Source of the DNA: Heterobasidion occidentale
Lineage: Eukaryota; Basidiomycota; Agaricomycetes; Russulales; Bondarzewiaceae
NCBI GenBank assembly: GCA_039111635.1
Contig: JBCAQO010000002.1
Span: forward strand, 2,852,001 to 2,916,000
DNA: 64,000 nt
Direction: 5' to 3'
Position 1 is the first letter of the stretch. The number at the start of each line of letters is the position of its first letter. The position numbers and the translations under genes are program-made. Below the pieces are notes generated by a model. That model did no database searches. It worked only from the letters and a program-made list of their open reading frames with translations, and was not told the DNA's origin. Of this stretch, positions 1-10,198 are shown in pieces.

Positions 1-647
1 GTTCTTATTTCGGAGACGGTCAAGTATCGTTTGCTGGTCTCGGATTCTTGTCCTTCTACCTCGCCGGTAAGATGCATCTGTTTGACAGGCGAGGACATGC
101 TGTGAGGCACTTTCGCTCTATCCGAGTACCCGCAATTTTTTTGACAAGGTGTTCGAATCAATATAGGCGAAAGCATGGATCGCATTGACGCCATTGGCGG
201 GTGCCTCTCTCGTGGCCATCTCCCGTACGATGGATTATCGTCGTGAGTCCTCTCGTCTTCTCAAAGATTCTATATAGAGTGAAACCGATACATCGCCTGC
301 TAGACCATTGGCAGGATGTCCTCACCGGCTCCATCCTAGGTCTCGTAACCACATACTTTGCCTACCGACAATACTACCCCTCCCTTGCGTCGGAGCATTC
401 CCACCGTCCCTATTCTCCTCGCATCAAACGTGACGAGGACACACTCCCGATACACCGGCCGAGTCCCTCTGCCGATGCAATGTATTCTGGCGCCAGTGGC
501 CACGGCACATCTCAGTACCATGATGGCAGTGAGGAAGAGGTCGAGTTGGTAGACGGCACTGTGCGCCGAGGCGGACCAGGCCCATTGGAGGATGTTTGGA
601 AGGACGGCGACGAACGGAGGAAACTGCCTCATGACGGTGCCATCTGA
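1..647 (+). CDS. Lipid phosphate phosphatase, PAP2 family (3' part)
   Basis: This is the C-terminal part of an integral membrane phosphatase that removes phosphate from lipids such as phosphatidic acid or diacylglycerol pyrophosphate. After the window edge the protein reads through a membrane helix (SFAGLGFLSFYLAGKMHLFD) and then the third PAP2 motif, SRTMDYRHHWQDV, which carries the conserved Arg, His and Asp of the active site. The SGH motif that precedes it lies just upstream and is off the window. Two introns are clear: 102-166 and 243-303. The second one splits the first His of the motif and restores DYRHHWQD exactly. The first 20 or so bases may be the end of a further intron. A hydrophilic tail of about 95 residues, rich in Asp and Glu, ends at the stop at 645-647. 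Family placement is strong; the exact substrate is not visible. Confidence 0.88.
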
Positions 648-848
648 TCGCAGACTTGATCCAATGATTCTTTCCAGCACCGACGAGGACTTTTATACAA
701 TGACTGCACTGATGCTGGGGCCAAAGATTGACCATTTATACAACACAAAAACGTATGACATGGCTGATGAGACTGCGTGACCGTCAAATGTCGGGTCACG
801 TTGGGGTATCTGGCAGAAATAGTGAATAAAAAGGACACACGAATGGTA

Positions 849-933
849 TCCTTCGAGCCGGGATCGAACCAGCGACATCAAGATGAACGTTACCCATTAC
901 AGTCTTGCGCTCTTCCAACTGAGCTATCGAAGG
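849..933 (-). tRNA. tRNA-Tyr (anticodon GTA) with a short intron
   Basis: Read on the minus strand, the acceptor arm CCTTCGA (933-927) pairs with TCGAAGG (856-850), followed by discriminator A at 849. The D arm starts TAGCTCAGTTGGAAGAGC, and the T arm contains GGTTCGATCCC. The anticodon stem CAAGA/TCTTG encloses CT-GTA-A, then an insert of about 12 nt that is removed by tRNA splicing. Total length is 85 nt, or about 73 nt mature. An intron one base after the anticodon is standard for eukaryotic tRNA-Tyr. It lies about 200 bp past the 3' end of the phosphatase gene and about 155 bp upstream of RPS21, transcribed against both. Confidence 0.95.
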
Positions 934-1088
934 ATACTATACACGTGCCTTTGCCTCAATATATGGTGCATAACAGCAGCGGCAGCGAAATGCTGCGGTG
1001 GAACTGTACAGTTTTGAACCTTGTTCTGTCCCACGCTCCCATCCACGCTCGACGACATCGCCAGCCGCCACGACCTCGCAGATTCACA

Positions 1089-1601
1089 ATGGAGAACGAT
1101 CAGGTGCGTCCGGCTGCTCTTTATGCACACTGTTCGCCCGCATATCTGACGCGCGGTGTTGTTCCGTTTGACAGGGTATTCTCGTCGACCTTTACGTCCC
1201 GCGCAAGTGCTCGGCGACCAGTGCGTGCCCCTCCTTCCGCATGCTCTCCCGTGCTCGCTCCGCATCCAAGCGGCGTCGCTGATGAGACCCTTCTTTCTTT
1301 CCTTCCTGCGCCCCCTCCCCCGTCATCTCAAAGACCGCCTCATCACCTCGAAGGACCACGCGTCCGTCCAGATTAGCGTCGCCGACGTCGACGCTAACGG
1401 CCGCGCGCTTGCCACCTCCACCTCGTTCGCTCTCTGCGGACAGGTCCGGGCCAACGGCGAGAGCGACGACTCCATCAACCGGCTGGCGACCAGGGCTGGA
1501 CGTGAGTCGCGCCGTTTCCATCTGTTCGCAGGTTGCGGTTCGAGTGCTGACCTTTGTTCGTCGGCGCAGTTCTCCGCAATGTCTGGTCATACCAAAAGTA
1601 G
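1089..1601 (+). CDS. RPS21: 40S ribosomal protein S21 (eS21)
   Basis: This is a small-subunit ribosomal protein of 86 residues, the normal length for eS21. Four exons (1089-1103, 1175-1220, 1334-1501, 1570-1601) join in frame and give MENDQ, GILVDLYVPRKCSAT, NRLITSKDHASVQI, a central VADVDANG segment, ALCGQVRANGESDDSINRLA and the C-terminus LLRNVWSYQK. These match the family along the full length. The first exon has only five codons, and introns crowd the 5' end, which is typical of fungal ribosomal protein genes and often linked to their regulation. None of the exons is long enough to stand out as an open frame alone. A pyrimidine-rich stretch lies upstream. Confidence 0.96.
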
Positions 1602-1919
1602 TGGGCTCGTCTGAGCTTAGAGCGTACGAGAGGTGTCCTTGTATTGTTGCATTTCCATCGGTCTCTTTTTGCAATCTCCTTCATCACGCATCCCGATCTG
1701 GCACCGAGCAGACCCAATGCACTCGCCGATCTGTCAGATTCAATCGACCGTGGCGAGCCACGACGCTTGGTGCGTATCAAGAAAACTACACAGAAATACA
1801 TGGAAGCGATCATGCGGGGTCGTGTATCGTATACAACAGAAAAGCAATGCGAGATGTGTAGTGTGAGTTGTATGCGTATCGAGTCCGAATTGCCTCTATC
1901 CCTTCCTTTCATTCTATGC

Positions 1920-4900
1920 CTACCTCGTGTCCAACAGCTCTCGCAGTTCGGCGCTTAATTCTGGGATGGGGACGTTCGCCGTGGGCGTCTCGGCGGACTG
2001 GGAGTGCGTGCGGTGTCGCAAGCCCTCAGGATTGGAGCTGATCGATGCTTCGACGCGCCGACGGTCCATGTCTGCCACCAGCTGAGAAAACGAGAGGAAG
2101 AGGACCTCGGCTTGGGCGAGCGTGGTGTCGAGCTCGATGGTCATGCTCAGCTCGTTGCAGTACTACGCGAAGGGTCGTCAGCTGCGTAGTCGAAAAAGCC
2201 GATAAGCATGCTTTTCGTACCTTCAGGATCTCGTCAAACTAGCACACCGCGATGAAAGATCAGTGCGCCTTGAAAGACGTCAGGAAGGGGTGTGCCGCGC
2301 TCACCTCAACCAGATACCGGATGATCACTTCGCGGTGCGACTCCAGCACCGCCAGCGCGACGAACAGGACGAAGGACTTTGTGTAGTAGTCCGTCCAGAG
2401 CACCTCCCACAGGCGGAGGACGTCGTCGAACGGGAACTCGCGCTTGAACGCGATGAGGACCCACCTGGGCGCCGTTCAGCACGCGCGCGCGGCGGGCACT
2501 TCGAGTTGAGAGAGCACGCACCGGAAGCAGAAGAACAGGTTCAGCCCGTCGGTTTTCTCTGCGCGCGGACGGGCGGCGGACGGACGGCGGACGTGAGCTC
2601 GGCGAGGGGGGTGGGGTAGCGGTGGACGGCGGGGACTCACCCAGGTGCCGGAAGAGTTCCGGATCCATGACCTCGATGAGCTGCTGCAGCGTCGACAGCT
2701 GCTTCTTCATGCCGCTCTGGTCGCGCAAAAAGTTTTGCTTCTGCAGGGCCGCGGCGCAAGGCCAAAGTCAGCCGGGGGCGAACGGCGGGGAGGGACGGGG
2801 GAAGAGGGGATGAGGGGGAGGGGGGGACTGACCATCCGGTTCATGACCGCCACGAAGCACCAGAACGTGCTGGGCTCGTCCGAGCCCATGGCGACGTAGA
2901 TCGGCGCACACAGGTCTGACATGCCCTGTACGTAGCCTTCGCATCCTTTTCGTCAGCACAGCGCGCGACCGATCGACGGCGAGGAGAAAGAGATATAACA
3001 AAAGAGAGAAGAAAGTGAGGAGGAGGGAGGGGGGAGAGGGAATGTGAAAGGGGCGCGGGGCGCGCCGCACGCACCGAGCTCCTTCTCGTAAAAGTTGTAC
3101 GTGAGCAGGATGCCCGCGAGCCGCTCGATGTGCTCGTTGCTCGGCGACTGCGCGCCGACCTCGGTCGTGCTCGGCGCGATCGTCGAGAAGCGCCGATGGC
3201 GCGCCTTTTCGTCCGCGTCGCCAGCGGCGGGGGTGCTCGGGGTCGAGGCGAACAGCGGCTGCGAGCGGTCGGTGCGCCGGCAGTCGACGTCGATGCGGTG
3301 GCGCTCCTGTTCCGGCGGGGTCAGCGCTCAGCACGGTCGCGCGAGGAAGGGACTTGCCTCGAGCACGTCTGGCCGGTCGAACACGTCCGAGTTGCCGAAC
3401 CACTCGTCCTTGATGGCGTGGTACTGCCGCCTGCACGAACCGTCCGTCCGTCAGTCCGTCCGTCCCGGGCAACGACGCAGGGAACGCGCGCGCGTGCTTA
3501 CATTTTCTCCTCCCACGCCTGCTGGCGCTCCTCCTCCGTCGCGTCCCACGCGTGCACGTCCAGCACGAACGGCCACACCCGCCGGCGCACGCCCCCCTTG
3601 TCGCTCACCCCGCGGCGGAACACCTCCCGCCGCATCTCCTCCTTCCCGATGCGCGGCCGCCCGTCCGCGCCGAACCACGCCGCCCACGTCGCCTCGTCGA
3701 CGGGGTGCCGCGGGTCGCGCGACGCCTTGGGCGTGGGCAGGTTCGCGGTCGACTGCAGCAGCTCGAAGATGCCGAGCTCGGAGGTCTCCTCCGCGAGCGG
3801 GGCGTCCGGCGCGGACGCGGACACGGGCACGGCCTGGGCCTCGCGGCGGCGGGCGCGCTCGCCCTCCTCGGCGACGATGCGGGCCCAGCGGGCGAGGTAG
3901 ACGCGCGCGCTCTCGAACTCGCCGACGCCGCCCTTCTCGACCCAGCTGCCCCACTCGAGGTCGCCGCGGGCGCTGACGAGGCTCTTGACGGGGTCGGGGA
4001 GGTGCGGGACGATGGGGCGCGCGAGCGGGTGGGAGAGGATGTTCTGCGCGGCGTGGCGGGTGGCGCGGGTGATGTTGGCGAAGGACTGGAGGAGGGCGGT
4101 GCGGGCTTGGGAGGAGGACGGGGAGCTGGAGGAGAAGGGGGGCGGGAGGGAGCGGTGGAGGATGGAGGAGTACTGGGAATAGGGGTTCGGGGAGGAGGGG
4201 GAAGGGGACGAGGAGAGCGGGCGGGGTCGGCGGTGGGAGGGGACGGGGGAGTGGGAGTTGGCGTAGGAGGAGCGGGCGAGGATGTCGTCGACGGCGTCGT
4301 CGGAGAAGAGGTGGGTGGAGTGGGCCTCGATGTCTGCCTTTGAGGGATCGACGAGGAAGAGGGTGGGCTGGAGGGTGGAGCGAAGGAGGTGGGCGTAGGA
4401 GCGGATGCGGGCGAGGAGGTCTTCGCCGCCCCAGGAGGTGATGGGGGGGCCGGTGGCCGGTGCTTGGGGCGCGGCGGCGTAGGAGGGGGGAGGGGGGTAC
4501 GAGGTGGAGGCGGGAGAGGTCGGGGGCGGAGACTTGGGCGGGAGGGTGAAGGAGCGGGACTCGTCGTCGTGGAAGTGGAGGGTCGGGAGGGTGGCGCCGC
4601 TGGTGAGGTTGATGGCGATGGAGCCATCTGGGAACGACGTGGTCAATGAGGAGTACGTGCGCGCGGGTGAAAGGAGCGCTGCTCACACCAGGAGGAGAGG
4701 GAGGGCTGCTGGACGATGAGGGAGTAGATGGAGCTGAGGGGGACGGAAAACGCGTAGGACTCTGCGCGCGAGGTGGGCATGTCGATGAGGACGGCGTCTA
4801 TTAGGGACGGGGGCGAGGTCAGCGAGGGGTAGGCGAGAACGCCCGAATGAGACATGCCGTCGTCGTCGACATCCTCTTCGACGGGGCGCTCCTCTGTCTT

Positions 4901-5182
4901 TATGAACTTGTCCCATTCATCGGGGCCCTTCTCTGTGAGGAGATTCTCGGGGATCCATGCGAGCAGATAGGAGGAGGAGAAGGCCTCCTGAGTCCAAGAG
5001 TCATTGAGCAGACGACGTGGACTGCGGACGGGACGCACCTTCTTAACGATGGCGGCGAAGCCAGGGATGTTGTCGCGGGCATAGGCGGTTGGGTTTACGT
5101 ATACCTTTGACTTTGCGTATATGAGCCTGTACTTTGCGTCGTCCTCTGGAACGACAGAGGTCGAGGGGGGTGGGTCGTGCAT
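1920..5182 (-). CDS. GYP7: GTPase-activating protein of the Gyp7 family (TBC domain)
   Basis: This is a TBC-domain protein that speeds GTP hydrolysis by Rab GTPases, in yeast Ypt7 on vacuole and endosome membranes. The N-terminal Gyp7-type domain starts MHDPPPSTSVVPEDDAKY and continues across an intron (4628-4686) into GSIAINLTSGATLPTLHFHDDES. The second large exon (down to 3502) holds a Ser/Pro-rich linker and the start of the TBC domain (RRRVWPFVLDVHAWD). Later exons carry RQYHAIKDEWFGNSDV, then RIDVDCRRTDR with the arginine finger, YVQGMSDLCAPIYV with the glutamine finger, FLRDQSGMKKQL, and WVLIAFKREF-type helices. Both catalytic fingers are present, so it should be active. At least six introns interrupt it. 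GC content is very high, especially at third codon positions, which creates long meaningless frames on the opposite strand. It is divergent from HNT3, with 129 bp between the start codons. Confidence 0.92.
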
Positions 5183-5311
5183 CGTCGAATCGCACTCATC
5201 AGCCCGCAGCCGCGCCCGAGACAGGCTCCAGAGGGCGGTAGACGCACGTGACAAGGTGGAGGTTGTCACATGCGCCTCGCGTCGGTCACGGCTCAGGCTC
5301 CTGCGTCGACG

Positions 5312-6454
5312 ATGTCGCATCTGACGGCGCTGCGGTCGTACGCGGTGCGCGCGCACCCGGCCAAGCTGCCGCCCTCGCTCTACTTCTCGCACACGCAGGC
5401 GACGCTCACCATCTTCGACACCTTCCCCAAGTCCCTCTTCCACTTCCTCGTCCTCCCGCGCCCCTCCCCGGCCCCCTCCGGCCCCTCCGTCCTCGACCTC
5501 GCCACCCTCCGCTCCCTCCTCCGCGCCGACCCCGCCAACGCCCGCGCCACCCTCCTCGCCCTCCGCCAAGAGGCCCTCCGCCTCCGCGAATTCATCGAGG
5601 CGGAGATGCTCGCCCGCTACGGCTTCCGCTGGGACACCTGGATCGGCTTCCACGCCGTCCCCTCCATGGAGTGCGTCCCTCTATCCTATCTCCCCTCTCC
5701 TTCTCTCTCTCCTGTACTCCCGCCGACTCCGACCCCCGTGCACCCAAAGGCACCTCCACCTCCACGTCATCTCCGCCGACCTCTGCGGGCCCGCCCTCAA
5801 GAATAAGAAGCACTACAACTCCTTCCACCCCAACGCCGGCTTCTTCCTCCCCCTCGACGACGTCCTCGCCCTCTTCGACGCCACCCCCTCCTACTACGAC
5901 TCCGTGCGTGCCTCCCCTTCCCCTTCCCGCTCACCCCCACGCTCACACACCTCCTCTTCTGCACGCAGTTCTCCAAATTCGACAAGGCCCAGTACGAGCC
6001 CCGCCTCAAGCAGGACCTCCTCTGCTTCCACTGCGGCGCGCCCCAGAAGAACATCCCCGCCCTCAAGGCCCACCTCCAGCACGAGTGGGAACAGCTCCGC
6101 GCGCGCACCAAATGGCACCTCGACCACCGCGCTCAGCAGGAGCAGAAGCGCCTCCAGCGCACCCAGCAGCTTGCCACCGCCACCGCCACTACCGACGCTA
6201 CCAGTGTCAGTGTCAGTGCCAGTGCTAGTGCCGCTTCCGCGGTGCCTTCGGCACAGAAGCGCAAGCGCCAGGTCGGTCCCGACGACGACGACCACGGCGG
6301 AGAGCTCGACGATCGGCAGCCGAAGAGGTGCCATCTGGATCGCCAGCCCAGCCAAACGCCATGGACGTCGATTGACGGTCCCTCAGACTCGGACTCGACT
6401 AGCACATATCTTCCTTTACGATCGTGGATGCCTTGTATTAATGCCTTGCTTTAG
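5312..6454 (+). CDS. HNT3: Aprataxin-like HIT-domain DNA repair hydrolase
   Basis: Aprataxin removes AMP left on DNA 5' ends after failed ligation. Three exons (5312-5670, 5750-5903, 5969-6454) total 999 bp and encode about 332 residues. The start MSHLTALRSYAV was chosen because it aligns with the yeast Hnt3 N-terminus and has A at -3; an in-frame ATG at 5270 would add 14 residues. FPKSLFHFLVLPR is typical of the family. The HIT triad HLHLHVIS is formed across the first intron, and the DNA-binding region ALKNKKHYNSFHP follows. A zinc finger has CFHC, then HLQH. The C-terminal 100 residues are low complexity (Ala, Ser, Thr and acidic patches with QKRKR), probably a nuclear signal. Identification rests on the combination of HIT motif and zinc finger. 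Confidence 0.93.
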
Positions 6455-6646
6455 ATTAACTTGTTCCTCTTACTTCAGTGCAAATAGTTATCCACGGACT
6501 CTAGTCTATCGTGCGTGGCGTCGCATTTCCGGCGTGAACTTTGGGTAGTACAACAACAAAGACAACAACAAACAACTGGACAAATCCCTCTACTTGGCTC
6601 GTTCTCGTTCGTTTATGCATGCGATTTTCGTCCCGTCCGCTCAAGC

Positions 6647-8640
6647 TCAAGCCGCCGGCTGCTGCTTCTTCTTCTTCCTCGACTCCTCGCTCGCCTTGCG
6701 GATCGCCCACGTGAGCTCGTACGTCTTGCACGCGTCTGACACACGATCGATCAGCCACACACGCGCGACGACGGGGGAGCGAGAGACCGCGCACGCACCG
6801 TCAAACGACGACAGGATCGTCGCGCCCTCGGGGTCCTCCTCGATGTCCTCGATCACGTCGATCAGGTTCGACACCTCGGAGAAGAACGGGTCGTCGTCGG
6901 GGAACCGGTGCGTCTCGTCCAGGTCCGAGCCCGGGCGCCGGATGTACAGCGTCGGCTGCACGTACGGGTCCACAAGCCTGTTCACCCACCGACGTAGGCG
7001 ACGCAAAGAAGAGCGTGCGAGGGAGACGGCGGTCAGCGGGTCAGCCAGTCAGTCGTCGAGCAAGGTAGATCGCGGCGCACTTGAACTGGTACCCGTCGGC
7101 GTACACTCGAGCTCGCAGCTGTAGTTGTGTCCCTGTAGCGCGACGACGTGCATGAAGCTGCCGACCGCCCCGCTCTCGTATTTCCTGCCATCACCGCGCA
7201 CGCCGCTCAGCAACATCACTCGATCAACCGAGACGCGGGCCGCGGACGTACCAGGTCGCGGACGTGACGCGCGGGATCCTGTTCTCCGGCGGGATCGCGC
7301 TCTCGTCGAACGCGATCTTGGTCAGCTGCCCCGCGTTCTCGTGCCACTCGAGCGAGTGTGCGACGACGGACGAGATGTCGACCTCGCCCCCAAAGTAGCG
7401 CGAGAGGTCGCAGAAGTGCGTTCCCTGCTCGACGACGGGGCCCGCGCTGCAGAAACGAACGCGTTGAATTATCATTCACTCAAAAGCGGGACGCGCATGC
7501 GCACCTCTTCGACTTGTCCCACCAGTCGGGCTTGACGATCGCCTCGTAGGCGCAAGCGTAGCGTGCGATGGTGGACATGACCGAGAGGTTGTTGTCCTCG
7601 ATGATGCGCTTGATCATTGCACGGCCTTCAAGTACCGCAACATGTACCTGCGCCCCAATGGCACGTGAGTCCCTCACCGCACACGCCTCGATGAGATACG
7701 CACCCGACCGAGCAGATAGTCCCACTCCCGTCGATCATCTGGGACACCTTGAACGCCTCCGTGATCTCGCCCTCGGGGCCGGTCGCGATCGGCTTCTCGA
7801 TGAACATCGCGACGCCGGGGAAGTAGCGCATGATCTGGAGCTCGATGTCGCGCCCCGGCTGCGTCGTGCCGCGGAACATCGGCGGCGAGCCGACGATCAC
7901 CGCGCGCGGGCGGTCGCGCGGCTGCATGTTCTTGACGAAGTCCTCGAGGGTGCGGAACACGCGCGTGTTCTCGTACGCGGAGCGCACGAATGTCTCGCAC
8001 TTCTTTTGCAGCACCGACGTCGCGCGATCGATCGCGGGGTCGATGAGCGCGACGACCTTGAGGCGCGGGCCGAGCTTGCTGAAAGGTGGAAACAGGGTGA
8101 GGGCGTAGCGAGGAGACGGAGGAGGCGGAGGGTGCTTACTGCTCGAGACGGAAGGAATGGTTCCACGGACCTTCGTCCGAGCCTGGTTAAGACAGCGGCT
8201 GTCAGCACGGCCCATGACGGGCCAAGCTCCAAGTCTAGTTGATCGGGCGTCACACACCAAACATAATATTGCCGGCGCCTACGAAGACGACGTTGAAGTC
8301 GTCACTGCCTTGGACATGATGGGCCCTGTTGGCGACCCGATGGTGTCAGCAACGGGTTGGGCGGGCGGCGTAGAGCGCTGAAACATGTCTTGTCGGGCTC
8401 TTTGCACAGGGGAACACCAACGAAGCTCGGCCATTATATGGAGCATGGTGTAACAAGACAAAGAGAAGGCGGGCCCCCAAAGGCCAAGGATGCATTGGGA
8501 CGCAGCGAAAAGAACACGTACTTGTCCATAGGAATCAATCGGGACGGATCGATGGACGGACGCCTCGAGGGGATCTCAGAAGGCCGCCTATCGGACGGGC
8601 GACGCCCCGAGGGCCTGCGGCTAGCAGGGAAGTTCTGCAT
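6647..8640 (-). CDS. Gfo/Idh/MocA-family NAD(P)-dependent oxidoreductase, apparently frameshifted
   Basis: This is a soluble sugar-dehydrogenase-like enzyme whose substrate cannot be told. The first exon codes an unusual leader with RRPS repeats (8640 to about 8523). It splices to DDFNVVFVGAGNIMFG, the NAD-binding Rossmann loop, and onward through KLGPRLKVVALIDPAIDR. EKP, the catalytic-lysine motif, lies in FIEKPIATGPEGEI. EQGTHFCDLSRYFGGEVD carries the His-Asp pair, and the C-terminal part LVDPYVQPTLYIRRPG ends in a KKKKQQPAA tail. The conserved helix after the EKP motif reads YMLRYLKAVQ in one frame and MIKRIIEDNNLSVM in the next, at about 7615-7620, so one base seems to be missing. An alternative 52-nt intron (GT about 7694, AG about 7643) would restore the frame but delete the conserved helix. 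A TATA-like element sits at 8814-8821. It could be a pseudogene, an assembly error or a variant. Confidence 0.82.
7600..7660 (-). other. Apparent one-base deletion in the oxidoreductase gene
   Basis: On the minus strand the codons for KAVQ end in CAA and the following MIKR begins with ATG, but the two share one A (bases around 7615-7618), so the reading frame shifts. In-frame continuation after CAA is TGA. No intron of credible size fits between the two segments. Confidence 0.6.
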
Positions 8641-9206
8641 GGTCAAGATATCCTGAGAACGAATGCGAAAAAGCCCGCGTCAGCTTGCGCGTTCGATCTC
8701 TAGCTACATGGCCGGGACGTTGTGGGGAAATTACTTGCAAACAAGAGCTAAGTGAGTTGGAGCTGGATGGAGGGGCGATGGGGGGCGATGGGGATGGAAA
8801 GGGAGGGAGAAGGCTTATATATGCGTGCAGGGGGGCAGATGAGGAGCAGATGAGAGAGCGGTGGAGAGGACTCGGGGCGTGGTGATAGCCCCCAAGCACT
8901 GGCCCGATCCGGCTATCGTGTATCCAAATACGTCACCGCGCGGACGCAAATGGGGGATAAACGCGTGAATTGATACATTTATTATTTCTGGGGGACCTCT
9001 GCAATCGGACGCAACACAAATGGTGGGGAGGGAGGGAACGAAGAAAGGTTGGGTATACTAGGTCATGAGCAGTGACAACTTAAATAGGTCGTGCATCTCG
9101 CCGAATCGAACGTTCCATTGCCATGCTCTTCCGTCCGGATCGCGTAGTGATTGTGGTGGTTGAATACTGAACGTCTGCGCCGTCTGTCTCTCCAGTCCTC
9201 GCCGCA
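8641..9206. promoter_or_regulatory. Upstream region of the oxidoreductase gene
   Basis: About 565 bp with no coding signal. On the minus strand there is a TATATAAG element at 8814-8821, about 175 bp before the oxidoreductase start, followed by a CT-rich stretch (minus-strand sense) that is typical of the leader or start region of fungal genes. The part from 8900 to 9206 is the 3' side of the next minus-strand gene. Confidence 0.45.
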
Positions 9207-9791
9207 TCACGACGTGGCCGCGGTCGCGTTCGACCCTGTTGGTGCTGCCGTTGCGTTGAAGCTGCTGCCGCCGCCGCCGCCGCCCTTCTTCTCACGCGCA
9301 CGGCGATCGAGCTCTGCGCGACGGCGCTCCGCCGCCTCGAGACGCTCGGACATGGCGCGGAGCTCCTGCTTGAGCTTCTCGTTCTCCTCGGACAGCTTCA
9401 GCACGTTGCTTGCGCGCTTGGAGACCTTGTCGGATCTGCGGGCGTCGTTACCATCCGCGTGCCTCCCTGAGCGTGTTCGCGCGGGCCTCGAGCGGAGAGA
9501 GGGGGAGGTCAGATCTGGACGGGAAGACTTACGTCGGAAAGGATTGGCCGATGATGGATTCGAGCGAAAGCGACAGGTCCAGATCTGGTGCTGGGATTTC
9601 CGGGAGAGGCGGCAAGGACGACGTCTCTGCCTGGTCGTCGGCCAGAGTCGACGATGATGGATATGACTGGTGGGACTGCGATGCTCTAGCGGGGATGGGC
9701 ATGTCACGTCAGCGTCGCAGCGCAGACACGGGGTGTGCACGCACTCTACATGGGAGCGGTCGTAGGGGAGATCTACTTGGTCGGTGGACAT
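9207..9791 (-). CDS. Small coiled-coil protein of unknown function
   Basis: I do not recognise this protein. Three exons on the minus strand give about 143 residues. The start MSTDQVDLPYDRSHVE is followed, across an intron, by a Ser- and Pro-rich region with PPLPEIPAPDLDLSLSLE, and by a third exon with a highly charged heptad-patterned helix of about 45 residues (VSKRASNVLKLSEENEKLKQ, then ELRAMSERLEAAERRRAELD). After it comes a run of six Gly and an Asn, Ala and Thr-rich tail. The helix would form a coiled coil and resembles the zipper part of a bZIP factor, but no basic DNA-binding region precedes it. It is divergent from the gene at 10199. Exon joins are in frame and the splice sites are canonical, so I regard it as a real gene. 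Confidence 0.62.
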   Translation of the reverse strand: MSTDQVDLPYDRSHVECVHTPCLRCDADVTCPSPLEHRSPTSHIHHRRLWPTTRQRRRPCRLSRKSQHQIWTCRFRSNPSSANPFRRKSSRPDLTSPSLRSRPARTRSGRHADGNDARRSDKVSKRASNVLKLSEENEKLKQELRAMSERLEAAERRRAELDRRAREKKGGGGGGSSFNATAAPTGSNATAATS

Positions 9792-10198
9792 GATTTTGAG
9801 GAAGAGGGTGAAAGGAGAGTGGGCTTGCCCTAGAGCGAGGAGGACTTGGTGTGTGGAGGGAGTTGACGCTAAGACGCAGACGATAGATTGGTAACCGGGG
9901 CGATTGCCGTATATGGACATGGAGTTGCTCGCTTCGCTGCCGTCCGCTCAGCTTCTGAACAAGTACCAAGACGACCACGCGAGGACGGCGGCAGCGACGA
10001 CGAGTGCGGCAGCAACACACACCCCAGCACTCGCCACGACGCTCGACGGCGCGAACGGCGAAGACGCACGCTGGCCGACGCGGCAGAGCGAGTTCGAATA
10101 GGGAAACCCGGCCGCCCGGTTAGAGGCGCAGCCCGCCTTGGAGTGATATCAGACCTCCTCCTCCCCCTCCCCCTCCCCCGACGCGCGCCCCGCCCCCC
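9792..10198. promoter_or_regulatory. Divergent promoter between the coiled-coil gene and the unknown gene at 10199
   Basis: A 407-bp interval. It contains an open frame from 9913 that begins MDMELLASLPSAQLLNKYQ and stops before 10100; this could be an upstream ORF in the leader or an unrecognised first exon. A C-rich tract (cccctccccctcccccg) lies at about 10163-10180, directly before the chosen start. Confidence 0.35.

Noticed and set aside
3552..4343. Long open frames antisense to GYP7 (Gly, Val, Glu-rich)
   Set aside because: They mirror the extreme GC third-position bias of the GYP7 exon; composition is unlike a protein and the sense strand has clear TBC motifs.
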